Assembly: GCA_947561715.1 (NCBI GenBank)
Contig: OX387202.1
Location: forward strand, 20,783,001 to 20,847,000
Direction: 5' to 3'
Length of the DNA: 64,000 bases
From: Ascidia mentula
Lineage: Eukaryota > Chordata > Ascidiacea > Phlebobranchia > Ascidiidae
The translations under genes and the position numbers were made by a program. Each line of letters starts with the position of its first letter. The first letter of the stretch is position 1. Positions 12,442 through 24,200 of this stretch are shown here, in pieces. The notes beneath the pieces are model-generated. The model saw only the letters and a program-made list of their open reading frames with translations, was not told the DNA's origin and searched no databases.

Positions 12442-13305
12442 TTTCAAACAAGCTAGACTTTGAAAATCTGTAAATAGTTGCTCAGTCATCACATGGAAAT
12501 TAACAAAGTAAACGCCAACGTTAAATTTGCACCAAAATTACCTAATTAACAACTACATTGAAAATATGGAAGATTCATTGAGACCTGCTGGCGAAAATCA
12601 ATACACATTTATGCTGCGTAGATGAAACAAATATGAAAATAATGCAAATGGTAAATGTGGAGTTTAAATACATGTTGCGCATAATCCAACCTTAAACTGT
12701 TGGCCAATGTTACGTTACTTAATGTAAAACTTTCAGTGCGGTCATCAATTATGCAAGGAAGTGCTCAGTGCGTGCGTTTGTTGATTGTTAATTGCGCATA
12801 ACTGCATTATCCCGTCTACTGAGGTCTCGACAACATCAGTAAACGAACGCAATGAAAAGAATGCTGTTGTTATGTACATCGTTGCCAAATAAACCACAAA
12901 CCTTTGTTAGTAAAACTGATTTGTCAATTGTTGCGATACAGAAGTCACTTTTCCTTGATTTCTTACGTCCCCATTGTAAAAAGCCACCTGCCACAAGTCA
13001 CGTAATGCTTCAGTGATCGCAATGCGTCGAACTAGACACGCGGGGATCATGCATTCATCACGTGGACCGCTTGGTCTCGACGAAAACTAATATCCAACCG
13101 CATTTAAAAAACGTACTTCTACGTCAATTAACTTTGTGCGCTAAGGATCTTTTGATGCAGATATAAGTCAGCCGCACAGAAAGTGTTAAGAATATTTGTT
13201 TATGATTAAAGTTGTTTTCTGATAACAAAGGAAACACATATCTTTGTAAACGAGTTTTGCAGGCGAGTTATCCATCGCAAATTACATCTGGCATCTCTAC
13301 TTGGT
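12442..13305. other. Upstream region of ficolin 1
   Basis: About 860 bp between the ficolin 1 start codon and the next minus-strand reading frame. It should hold the 5' UTR and promoter of ficolin 1. No core promoter element can be named with confidence. It is collinear with 34480-35409 upstream of ficolin 2. Confidence 0.4.
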
Positions 13306-13557
13306 TTAAACTTCACCTTCAACTCTATCAGTTATAACTTGTCCAAGCACAAATGACATTAAACCACGGTCAGCTGCAATACAAGCTTGATCTGAACTGG
13401 ATAACGTTGCGTTTCCAACTACACAGACCCGAGCAAACTCCAAGCAGTAATCACGACGCAACGGTAACTTGCTTAAAACCTTCTTCAATGTGCCGGAAAC
13501 CTTTGAATTTCCGAGGATTCAATCAGACCTGGCGTAATGAATGACGTCACTGCGTAT
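13306..13557 (-). pseudogene. Conserved unknown minus-strand reading frame, copy 1 (interrupted)
   Basis: Translation includes LSKLPLRRDYCLEFARVCV and SSSDQACIAADRGLM and ends VEGEV. The same frame is at 35410-35685 (open over 91 codons) and in part at 17341-17548. Here a TGA at 13519-13521 replaces the TGG codon of the other copies, leaving only a start at MKKVLSKL (60 codons). I do not recognise the family. A possible donor (GTGAAG) just before the terminal EGEV means it may be an internal or first exon of a larger gene. Confidence 0.4.
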
Positions 13558-13740
13558 TAAAATACATCTAGGCAATGGAAGTCGGTTTTAAATAACTTAA
13601 AGTGCGTGCGCTCAATTGCAAGAGTTTGTAAACTTCTACATTGATTCTGGCTTCGAGTTATGGCTACCTTTAATTGGTTTGTTCGGGAACAAGACGCAGT
13701 TGATCTTAATGCAATTTAATGAATATTTAAATTAGCTGAT

Positions 13741-14012
13741 TTTCATTGCTTCGTTCCGTTTAACCCCCCCAAAAAAACCCAAAAATAAAAATATAAAAAT
13801 GCTAATGGATGAAAAACAATATCTTTAAATCTCGTATAAATGAGTGCAAGCAATGAACCACTCAGCATTTGCAGCCTGTATAAATATCTTGCGAATATAA
13901 AACATGGATTTTTTTTTCCAGTGCTGACATTGGCAAATATTATCCAATCAACAAGTTGATGGCCGCTTACGAGATCACAAACGAAAACGAAGATTTCTGC
14001 TTCAAACGAACC
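13741..14012 (+). pseudogene. Myosin-X FERM intron and partial exon fused to a retroelement (copy 1)
   Basis: From about 13741 the sequence follows the myosin intron and exon at 24140-24332, including a splice acceptor (TTTCCAG) and the exon reading SADIGKYYPINKLMAAYE. After the codons for FKRT it breaks off at about 14012 and continues into the gag-like sequence, whereas the true exon continues with DSFSNELN. The fragment is therefore the left breakpoint of the rearranged retroelement block. Confidence 0.75.
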
Positions 14013-17000
14013 GAGAACGTCAACGCGAAATTCAAGAACGTCGACACCAAGAACAAATGATAGCAATTCTGGGGAAGCCTCGCTCGAGTGAAGGATCGAG
14101 AGAAGGAATGGCATCAACGGTAACTCACGCCAAATTTTTCGCCTTTTGATTCGACATCAGAGCTGTGGGTTGACTACTGGTCTCACGTGGTACCCGACGA
14201 TCGACTGGCAAAAGTATTTTTGACGAATCAATCTTCAGCTGTGTACGAGATGCTTTTCAATTTGGCTGCACAGGAATCGCCACCAAGAGATATCAACGAG
14301 CTCACGTTAGAAGAAATCGTCCAACATATGAAGTTTCAGTTCGACCCCAAACGTTTCATAGTCCGTGAAACAAGTTTTGGACTGACATGAAGCGCAAGCC
14401 GGGTGAAACCATTCAAGAGCTCGCTGTTCGCATTCGACAAAGCGCAGCAACTTGCGACTTTGCATCCATCACAGATTGATTGCATGAAGCTTTGCGCACT
14501 CGTTTCATCTGTTCAATTGAAAACGAAGCGGTTTTGAAAGCTCTGTTCAGGACAAAGGATGACGAATTGAGTTTTGCTCGTGCAATTGACATTGCGGTCG
14601 AAACCGAAGATGCTGCCAAAATGGCTAAAGAAACTGTTAACGGGATGCAGCCATCAACTTCGGTGTTCAAGGTACGTGCTACAGCTAAACCGTGGGAGAA
14701 ACGTAAAGTGGATTCGAGGTCGGTGCAATTACCTGAAGGGAGGAAATGTTATCGATGTGGCAAGACTTCGCGTCAGGCTTCCGAATGTCGTTTCAAGAAT
14801 GCAACCTGTCATTTTTGTCACCTAACAAGACACTTGGAATCCGTTTGCCGCAAAAAGATTCGACAGCGCACGTCCCATGGCATTAAAAGAATTGAGAAAC
14901 TGACTTGTGTTTCCAATATTGCAGCAGCCACGCTCAAGTTGGAAGTTCCAATTTCTATGAACGATCGTTCGCTGATCATAGAACTTGATACAGCTACAGG
15001 CGGAAATTTTCTGTCAAAAGAAACATGGAAGAAGATTGGTTCTCCAAAGCTGCTCAAAGCAACGTCCCAGTATCAGTCTGCAAGCAGGCACAACTTGCCG
15101 GTGATGGGCACATTTACGTCTGCTACCAGTTGTGCAGATTCCGGAAAGGTAGCTTACCTTCATTTCAACGTCTGCGACATTCAACGTCTGAATTTGGTGG
15201 GGCGGAACGAACTACAGAAAATAGTATTTCGTTAGACAAAGTTCTGTACGGCAAGTCAAACTTACAAGCTGGAGAGGTACTACAAGCCGTAACCGCCCAA
15301 GAACCGCAAGATATATCACTATATGAAGAGTGTGTCAAGTTGTGCTGTGAATTTGCAGAACTGTTTAAGCCCAATCTAGGCTGTCTTCAAGATTATGAAC
15401 TGGAGGTACAACTCAAGGACGACGCAAAACCAGTTTTCTGCAAACCGCGTTCAGTTCCGTTCGCTATGCAGAGTGATTTGTCCCAGGTTTTGGATTCCGG
15501 GATAAGAAAAGGAAACGACTGGGGTACGCCAATAGTTCCGGTCCGCAAATCAATCACTTCTTCGCAAAAGCCTGCATTGAGAATTTCTGGTGATTATTCA
15601 GTGACTGTCAATTCACAATTGGAAGTTCATCGTCACCCATTGCCATTACCAGAAGATTTAATGCTAAAGTTAGGTGGTGGTTATGGCTTCACGAAGATCG
15701 ATTTGGCGGATGCGTACAATCAAATCAAGTTGGGACCAAAAAGTCGGAAGAAGCTTGCTCTGAGCACGCATCGCGGAGTTTTATTGCAGGACGTATTGCC
15801 TTTTGGTATCAGTTCTGCGCCAGCTTATTTTCAAGAAATTATGGATGATATCACAAAAGACCTAACGGGTGTTGCAGTATATCTAGATGATATATTGGTC
15901 AGTGGTTCGTCTGCCAAGGACCACCTTCAGTGGTTGGTCTGCCAAGGACCACCTTCAGTGGTTGGTCTGCCAAGGACCACCTTCGCTGAAGGACTTGCTA
16001 TCCAGAGACTGTTGGTTCATTTCAATCCATCCATTCCTGTTGGTATTGCCTGTGACGCATCAAGTGTTGGAATTGGTGCTACGTTGTTTCACCGTTTTCC
16101 CGACGGCAGGGAGCGGCCAATTGCTAATGTATCGAAAACTTTGACACAAAGCCAGAGGAATTGCAGTCAAATTTAAAAGGAGGCTTTGTCAATCGTTTAC
16201 GCTTTAAAGAAGTTCTTTCAATATTTGTTTGGAAGAAGATTCATCCTGATAACCACTGATCTTTTCTTGGTCAACAAAAGCCGACACCTGCTTTGGCAGC
16301 CAACAGGTTGGCTCGATGGGCACTTTTCTTGAACCAATTTCAGTACAGCACCGACTTCCACAAGGCGACGATACAACTTTCGACGGAGAGGAAAGTGCCG
16401 ATGACGTAGACATCGTTTGTGCAATCGAAACAGTGGGAATGCAAGTGCAAATGGACACCTCAGCACTTCGAAAAGAATCTTTTGACGAAGCAGGGTATGA
16501 AGCCGTAATACATCAGTTTGGACAATATTGCTGTCCAAAACGCAATGTCACTTTTGAGAGGAACAAGTTTTTTTCTCGACATCAGCATCAAGGTGAGCCC
16601 ATCGACCAATATATAATGGAATTAAATAACCTTTCTGCAAGTTGCAAGATTCGTTGATAAGAGATCAAATTGTGTGTGGACTTTGTGATATTCCATAAAA
16701 AAGAAAATCTCACTTTGACTAAAGCTGTACAAATTTGTGTCACAAATCAAACGGTGGCAACGCAAAGTTTGCACTTGCAACCACGTGATGAGGCTGGGCA
16801 TGTTGTTGTGCGCCGGAATGCCCGTCAATTGGAGCGGCGTTACCTCAATCAAGTCGAGAGGCAAGTTCCAGAGCCTCGTGTTCATACTGTGCTCTACGTC
16901 ACGTGGCAAGGCAGTGTCCAGCTTGAGGGATTTAATAAACCTCGCTGTGAGAGCCTGTATAGTTGGACGATTCCGTCTTACCATGAAAAACACGTAACAC

Positions 17001-17040
17001 TTAAAATCATAAAACGAATGTAATAAAGTTTAATAATATG
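14013..17040 (+). mobile_element. Decayed Ty3/gypsy-like gag-pol, chimeric, block copy 1
   Basis: Gag begins in broken frames (14130-14476), then runs open at 14480-15235 with two Cys zinc knuckles (CYRCGKTSRQASEC, CHFCHLTRHLESVC) and a protease-like ELDTATGGNFLS. Reverse transcriptase follows in another frame (15350-15905), with TKIDLADAYNQIKLG, PFGISSAPAYFQEIMDDI and the catalytic YLDD. RNase H (IACDASSVGIGATLF) follows at 16020-16170 and in shifted frames to about 16380. The polymerase thumb and connection region is missing, replaced by 28-bp repeats. Downstream, 16440-16980 encodes a second gag-like stretch (FFSRHQHQGEPIDQYIMELN, then CSYCALRHVARQC in another frame), so two elements seem joined. 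No LTRs or integrase are visible. Not functional. Confidence 0.8.
15909..15985 (+). repeat. 28-bp tandem repeat inside pol (three units)
   Basis: GTCTGCCAAGGACCACCTTC starts at 15909, 15937 and 15965. In the duplicate block only two units exist (19968 and 19996). Because 28 is not a multiple of 3, the unit count decides whether RNase H stays in the reverse-transcriptase frame: with three units it does (open to 16176), with two it does not. Confidence 0.9.
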
Positions 17041-17233
17041 TATGTTGCCTACACAAAAAGCACTTGTTTAAACAGGATCAGTCTGGTATAATACAAGGGA
17101 AATATACGTTGATTCCTTTAAGCATGTGATTTTTTGCGTAATATTACTGAACATTGACCGGCAGCTGTAGTTTCGATCCACACTTTCTATACTAGAAGTT
17201 ACGCCACCTCTATTTCACTACAGACGCAGACAG

Positions 17234-17340
17234 GTTTGTTGCAGATTGTGGTGTACGGGAGGAAACACACCCTCCGACTCAGCACGGAGGTAAAGGAAGA
17301 CGCGAACATCTGGAGCAGTGAGATCCAGGCTATGATAGAC
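17234..17340 (+). pseudogene. Truncated myosin-X PH-domain exon fused to unknown reading frame
   Basis: The acceptor (CAGACAG) is followed by a PH-domain exon reading VVYGRKHTLRLSTEVKED, as at 21260 and 50972. It breaks at 17340 within ATAGACGG and continues directly as TCAGCTGCAATACAAGC, the sequence found from about 13368. This is the internal junction of the 4-kb tandem duplication. Confidence 0.85.
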
Positions 17341-17548
17341 GGTCAGCTGCAATACAAGCTTGATCTGAACTGGATAACTTTGCGTTTCCAACTACACAGA
17401 CCCGAGCAAACTCCAAGCAGTAATCACGACGCAACGGTAACTTGCTTAAAACCTCCTTCAATGTGCCGGAAACGTTTGAATTTCCGAGGACCCAATCAGA
17501 CCTGGCGTAACGAATGACGTCACTGCGTATCAAAATACATCTAGGCAA
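17341..17548 (-). pseudogene. Conserved unknown minus-strand reading frame, copy 2 (truncated)
   Basis: Same frame as 13306-13557 and 35410-35685 (SDWVLGNSNVSGTLKEVL, then LPLRRDYCLEFARV), cut at 17340 by the block junction, so the C-terminal part is lost. The TGG codon that is TGA in copy 1 is intact here. Family not recognised. Confidence 0.4.
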
Positions 17549-17730
17549 TGGAAGTCGGTTTTAAATAACTTAAAGTGCGTGCGCTCGATTGCAAGAGTTT
17601 GTAAACTTTTACATTGATTCTGGCTTCGAGTTATGGCTACATTTAATTGGTTTGTTCGGGAACAAGACGTAGTTGATCTTAATGCAATTTAATGAATATT
17701 TAAATTAGCTGATTTTCATTGCTTCGTTCC

Positions 17731-18071
17731 GTTTAACCCCCCCAAAAAACACAAAAATAAAAATATAAAAATGCTAATGGATCAAAAACAAAATCTTTAA
17801 ATCGCGTATAAATGAGTGCAAGCAATGAACCACTCAGCATTTGCAGCCTGTTTAAATGAGTGCAAGCAATGAACCACTCAGCATTTGCAGCCTGTATAAA
17901 TGAGTGCAAACAATGAACCACACAGCATTTGCAGCCTGTATAAATATCTTGCGAATATAAAACATGGATTCTTTTTCCAGTGCTGACATCGGCAAATATT
18001 ATCCAATCAACAAGTTGATGGCCGCTTACGAGATCACAAACGAAAACGAAGATTTCTGCTTCAAACGAACC
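17731..18071 (+). pseudogene. Myosin-X FERM intron and partial exon fused to retroelement (copy 2), with 44-bp triplication
   Basis: Duplicate of 13741-14012, with the same break after FKRT. It differs by a threefold repeat of about 44 bp (GAGTGCAAGCAATGAACCAC in each unit) at about 17809-17940, where copy 1 has a single unit at about 13837-13880. Confidence 0.75.
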
Positions 18072-21000
18072 GAGAACGTCAACGCGAAATTCAAGAACGT
18101 CGACACCAAGAACAAATGATGGCAATTCTGGGGAAGCCTCGCTCGAGTGAAGGATCGAGAGAAGGAATGGCATCAACGGTAACTCACGCCAAATTTTTCG
18201 CCTTTTGATTCGACATCAGAGCTGTGGGTTGACTACTGGTCTCACGTGGTACCCGACGATCGACTGGCAAAAGTATTTTTGACGAATCAATCTTCAGCTG
18301 TGTACGAGATGCTTTTCAATTTGGCTGCACAGGAATCGCCACCAAGAGATATCAACGAGCTCACGTTAGAAGAAATCGTCCAACATATGAAGTTGCAGTT
18401 CGACCCCAAACCTTTCATAGTCCGTGAAACAAGTTTTGGACCGACATGAAGCGCAAGCCGGGTGAAACCATTCAAGAGCTCGCTGTTCGCATTCGACAAA
18501 GCGCAGCAACTTGCGAATTTGCATCCATCACAGATTGATTGGATGAAGCTTTGCGCACTCGTTTCATCTGTTCAATTGAAAACGAAGCGGTTTTGAAAGC
18601 TCTGTTCAGGACAAAGGATGACGAATTGAGTTTTGCTCGTGCAATTGACATTGCGGTCGAAACCGAAGATGCTGCCAAAATGGCTAAAGAAACTGTTAAC
18701 GGGACGCAGCCATCGACTTCGTTGTTCAAGGTACGTGCTACAGCTAAACCGTGGGAGAAACGTAAAGTGGATTCGAGGACGGTGCAATTACCTGAAGGGA
18801 GGAAATGTTATCGATGTGGCAAGACTTCGCGTCAGGCTTCCGAATGTCGTTTCAAGAATGCAACCTGTCATTTTTGTCACCTAACAAGACACTTGAAATC
18901 CGTTTGCCGCAAAAAGATTCGACAGCGCACGTCCCATGGCATTAAAAGAATTGAGAAACTAAATTGTGTTTCCAATATTGCAGCAGCCACGCTCAAGTTG
19001 GAAGTTCCAATTTCCATGAACGATCGTTCGCTGATCATAGAACTTGATACTGCTACAGGCGGAAATTTTCTGTCAAAAGAAACATGGAAGAAGATTGGTT
19101 CTCCAAAGCTGCACAAAGCAACGTCCCAGTATCAGTCTGCAAGCAGGCACAACTTGCCGGTGATGGGCACATTTACGTCTGCTACCAGTTGTGCAGATTC
19201 CGGAAAGGTAGCTTACCTTCATTTCAACGTCTGCGACATTCAACGTCTGAATTTGGTGGGGCGGAACGAACTAAAGAAAATGGTATTTCGTTAGACAAAG
19301 TTCTGTACGGCAAGTCAAACTTACAAGCTGGAGAGGTACTACAAGCCGTAACCGCCCAAGAACCGCAAGATATATCACTATATGAAGAGTGTGTCAAGTT
19401 GTGCTGTGAATTTGCAGAACTGTTTAAGCCCAATCTAGGCTGTCTTCAAGATTATGAACTGGAGGTACAATTCAAGGACGACGCAAAACCAGTTTTCTGC
19501 GAACCGCGTTCAGTTCCGTTCGCTATGCAGAGTGATTTGTCCCAGGTTTTGGATTCCGGGATAAGAAAAGGAAACGACTGGGGTACGCCAATAGTTCCGG
19601 TCCGCAAATCAATCACTTCTTCGCAAAAGCCTGCTTTAGGAATTTGTGGTGATTATTCAGTGACTGTCAATTCACAATTGGAGGTTCATCGTCACCCATT
19701 GCCATTACCAGAAGATTTAGTGCGAAAGTTAGGTGGTGGTTATGGCTTCACGAAGATCGATTTGGCGGATGCGTACAATCAAATCAAGTTGGGACCAAAA
19801 AGTCGGAAGAAGCTTGCTCTGAGCACACATCGCGGAGTTTTATTACAGAACGTATTGCCTTTTGGTATCAGTTCTGCGCCAGCTTATTTTCAAGAAATTA
19901 TGGATGATATCACTACAGACCTACCGGGTGTTGCAGTATATCTAGATGATATATTGGTCAGTGGTTGGTCTGCCAAGGACCACCTTCAGTGGTTGGTCTG
20001 CCAAGGACCACCTTCGCTGAAGGACTTGCTATCCAGAGACTGTTGGTTCATTTCAATCCATCCATTCCTGTTGGTATTGCCTGTGACGCATCAAGTGTTG
20101 GAATTGGTGCTACGTTGTTTCACCGTTTTCCCGACGGCAGGGAGCGGCCAATTGCTAATGTATCGAAAACTTTGACACAAAGCCAGAGGAATTGCAGTCA
20201 AATTCAAAAGGAGGCTTTGTCAATCGTTTACGCTTTAAAGAAGTTCTTTCAATATTTGTTTGGAAGAAGATTCATCCTGATAACCACTGATCTTTATTTG
20301 GTCAACAAAAGCCGACACCTGCTTCGGCAGCCAACAGGTTGGCTCGATGGGCACTTTTCTTGAACCAATTTCAGTACAGCACCGACTTCCACAAGGCGAC
20401 GATACAACTTTCGACGGAGAGGAAAGTGCCGATGACGTAGACATCGTTTGTGCAATCGAAACAGTAGGAATGCAAGTGCAAATGAACACCTCAGCACTTC
20501 GAAAAGAATCTTTTGACGAAGCAGGGTATGAAGCCGTAATACATCAGTTTGGACAATATTGCTGTCCAAAACGCAATGTCACTTTTGAGAGGTACAAGTT
20601 TTTTTCTCGACATCAGCATCAAGGTGAGCCCATCGACCAATATATAATGGAATTAAATAACCTTTCTGCAAGTTGCAAGATTCGTTGATAAGAGATCAAA
20701 TTGTGTGTGGACTTTGTGATATTCCATAAAAAAGAAAATCTCACTTTGACTAAAGCTGTACAAATTTGTGTCACAAATCAAACGGTGGCAACGCAAAGTT
20801 TGCACTTGCAACCACGTGTCGAGGCTGGGCATGTTGTTGTGCGCTGGAATGCCCGTCAATTGGAGCGGCGTTACCTCAATCAAGTCGAGAGGCAAGTTCC
20901 AGAGCCTCGTGTTCATACTGTGCTCTACGTCACGTGGCAAGGCAGTGTCCAGCTTGAGGGATTTAATAAACCTCGCTGTGAGATCCTGTATAGTTGGACG

Positions 21001-21100
21001 ATTCCGTCTTACCATGAAAAACACGTAACACTTAAAATCATAAAACGAATGTAATAAAGTTTTATAATATGTATGTTTCCTACACAAAAAGCACTTGTTT
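18072..21100 (+). mobile_element. Decayed Ty3/gypsy-like gag-pol, chimeric, block copy 2
   Basis: Second copy of the element at 14013-17040, shifted by 4059 bp. Gag and protease are open at 18539-19294, the reverse transcriptase at about 19400-19970 (YLDD present), RNase H at 19965-20363 in a different frame, and the second gag-like part at 20347-20688. It differs from copy 1 by scattered substitutions and by one fewer 28-bp unit. Its 3' tail, from about 20968 on, is also found alone at 50679-50935 in copy C of the myosin tail. That suggests the element first inserted in the intron before this PH exon. Confidence 0.8.
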
Positions 21101-21259
21101 AAACAGGATCAGTCTGGTATAACACAAGGGATATATACGTTGATCCCCTTTGTGATTTTTTGTGTAATATTACTGAACATTGACCGGCAGCTGTAGTTTC
21201 GATCCACACTTTCTATACTAGAAGTTACGCCACCTGTATTTCACTACAGACGCAGACAG

Positions 21260-24200
21260 GTTTGTGGGAGATTGTGGTGTACGGGAGGAAGCACACCCTC
21301 CGACTCAGCACGGAGGTAGAGGAAGACGCGAACATCTGGAGCAGTGAGATCCAGGCTATGATAGATGGACAACCTCTGATTATCACCAAAACAAAGATCC
21401 TAATGGACAAGATCAAGGTACAGAAGTGTAGAATTGAAACTGAACTTATTGCTTGGAGTAATCTGCTTTCAGGGCAACTGCCACTTAGGTAGCCAGGCGA
21501 AAAGCGTATTGCTTTGAAATTACCTGCTTAAAAAACACATCAGGAAATATTATTGCAATGATGTTGACAAAACGACTCTGCCCAAAGCATTTCATTATTT
21601 CACTTATATTTAGCATGTTGACCATAGTGTATGAAAATATGACTAAAAATTTGTGTATGTTGCAACAGCGTTCAGATGACAATGAAAAGGAGATCGACTT
21701 AATCTACAAGAGGAACCCAATCTTCAGGCAATAAAGCGAGCCTTTAAGATCCCCTTTGCTATCCCTTCCATACGAACAGGTAACCCTGCCAATATTACAA
21801 CTATCCGTCCCAGAATCCAATGCTAACGCAAACTTAATAGTGCTGCAAGTATCCACGTGGTTGTCATAAAACCACGATGACGTCAACATCATCTTACCCG
21901 AACTATCTGTGACGTAACATTGCTCATATTGTTGTGTTGCTAACGAACCAAGTTGATTATTCCAAAAAAATTAAAAAATTAATAGTTTCGCTACTTAGAA
22001 AAAAAGGCATAGAAATCATAATCAACCGTTGTTCGCTCACAGGTGCCCTCTCGTGACGACCACTACACGTTGAGGGACGAGGCTGTGAGGATTTTTAACG
22101 TCCTCCTTCAAATGGAAGAACGGACTTTTCAGAACATTGAGGAGGAAGCGAAATCACTCCAGGTAAAAAAAATGAAAAAATCGTTTTTAAATTTTGCTTT
22201 TTGATATTTCTCGAATTCCCGTCTGTAATTGAGTTTCCTCCCCTATATATTTGCACATGTTATGACGTTTGTCAGGTAATTGTGGATCTTCCTTTGCAAT
22301 GAGTGGGGAATGATGTTCACAGATCACAATTTATATCAAAGTTTTACTTGACATCAATCAGCATTCAAAACAGACAATCAAAAAGCATTGCGACACCGTC
22401 CAGCCAACAAACCATCTATCTGTTCGTTCCAGGCGATGATGCGAGTGTGCCACGGCTCCAAGCTATTCCAGGACGAGCTTTATCTCCAATTAATCAAACA
22501 AACCGCCATCTACACCCTCCAACTCACCACAGACGAGCAAATGTGTGACCAGCTTCATGTGACGTCATGTCCGCATTACTGGCATCTCATAGCTTGTATG
22601 TGTTGTGCGTACCACCCATCACGTCCTGTGCTGTCTTACCTGAAGCTGCATCTAAAGAGGTATGACGTCACTGTGCACCAAAGTGTGTAAATAACTTGGT
22701 TATCCAATGTAGAGTTCGCGGAACCCTTAACACAAAAGGTTTACTAAATTTGGGGGTTCTTGGTTAAGTTAAACAATCGTTCTAGGTTTCGCAGACGAAA
22801 ATTTTGTGAATATCTGATCTGAGCGCTAATTCTAAAACATCTCTAATCCCACTTTTGTTGGTAAACCAGAATTTATTGCTTGCCTCAATGCTTTGTATTT
22901 CCAGTAAATTTGAAACAAAATGCTTGTTTAATGAGAGATAAGCCAAGAAATGTCTTATACCTTCACGTCCACCGACGATTTTGCCGGGCCAAATAGGTAG
23001 GGCGTGCGCCACTTTGAGAAGCACTTGCTACTAAGCAGTAGTTTTGCATTACAGCGGGTCGGGTTATCTTACCTCGCGCTGTTGACTGCACACAAATGTG
23101 CCATAAGATACCTGGGAATCTGTACAGTAATGATTATTCGGGGATCCCTTTTCACCGTTTGTTTATTAACATCCGTTATCAGGGTACAAGAGCGATTTCC
23201 TGGTACTCTTGGTGGAGCTTATGCTGATTCGGTGAAAATGCGCTCAGTCAGCAGACGTCACGTCGACGTGAGATGGTTCCTTCCATTGCTGAGATTTGTG
23301 CTGTGCTGGAGATGATGGACCTGGTCACTGTGATTAACTGCTATGGTGGCGCAACATGCGAAATCTACATTAACTCTTTCACCACTGCTGGAAAGGCAAG
23401 TAGAGCATTGCTGCAAATTGTAATGTCGAACACTCGGAAGTATTTCATGTATAATTTTGAATTGTATTTTCTTCTGATGATCTGGTTTTGTTGGTTGGTG
23501 GCAAACATGCTTTTTTTTCAATATTTGTTATTAAATTATGTTCTGCATTTTTATGTGTTCAGAAGCGTTTCGTTGTTTTAGTTACAAAATATTTTTACTT
23601 TAAATTAGAGGAGTTACTTTAGACAGTTTACGTCCAACTTTGGTGTTCAGGTTGTCCAGAAACTCCAGCATGGAATGAACGTGGAAGGGAATAAGAACAC
23701 GTTCGCATTATTCGAACACAAGGGCGATGTTGACAGAGCGATTGAACCAAACACTTTCCTCGCTGATATCGTTGCAACGTTCGAACAGTAAGTTGCCGTT
23801 GGAACTTTTTTACTTGATTTGAGAAGTCTAGTTACAAATTCGTTGCAAGCAATTGGTCACACAGCTCAAAGAAGAAAATAAAAATATTATCGTACAAAGT
23901 AGATTTTCGCAACATGTAATTTAACCCTTTCTCTTTCTTACCCTTTTTAACCCTTTCTCAAAAACATTAACTCAGAACTTCCCTAATGTTGCAGGTCCAC
24001 GAACAAGTGATACAGGGACTTTACCCTCTATCTGATGACGTATTGAAAGATATCGCAGCTTTAAGGTTGCAATTCGCTGAAGGAAATTACCATCAAATCA
24101 ATATTGAGTAAGTTTATTTAAGTGGAGCCGAAACTTTATCTTCATTGCTTCGTTCCGTTTAACCAACAAAAAGCATAAAAATATAAAAATGCCAATGGAT

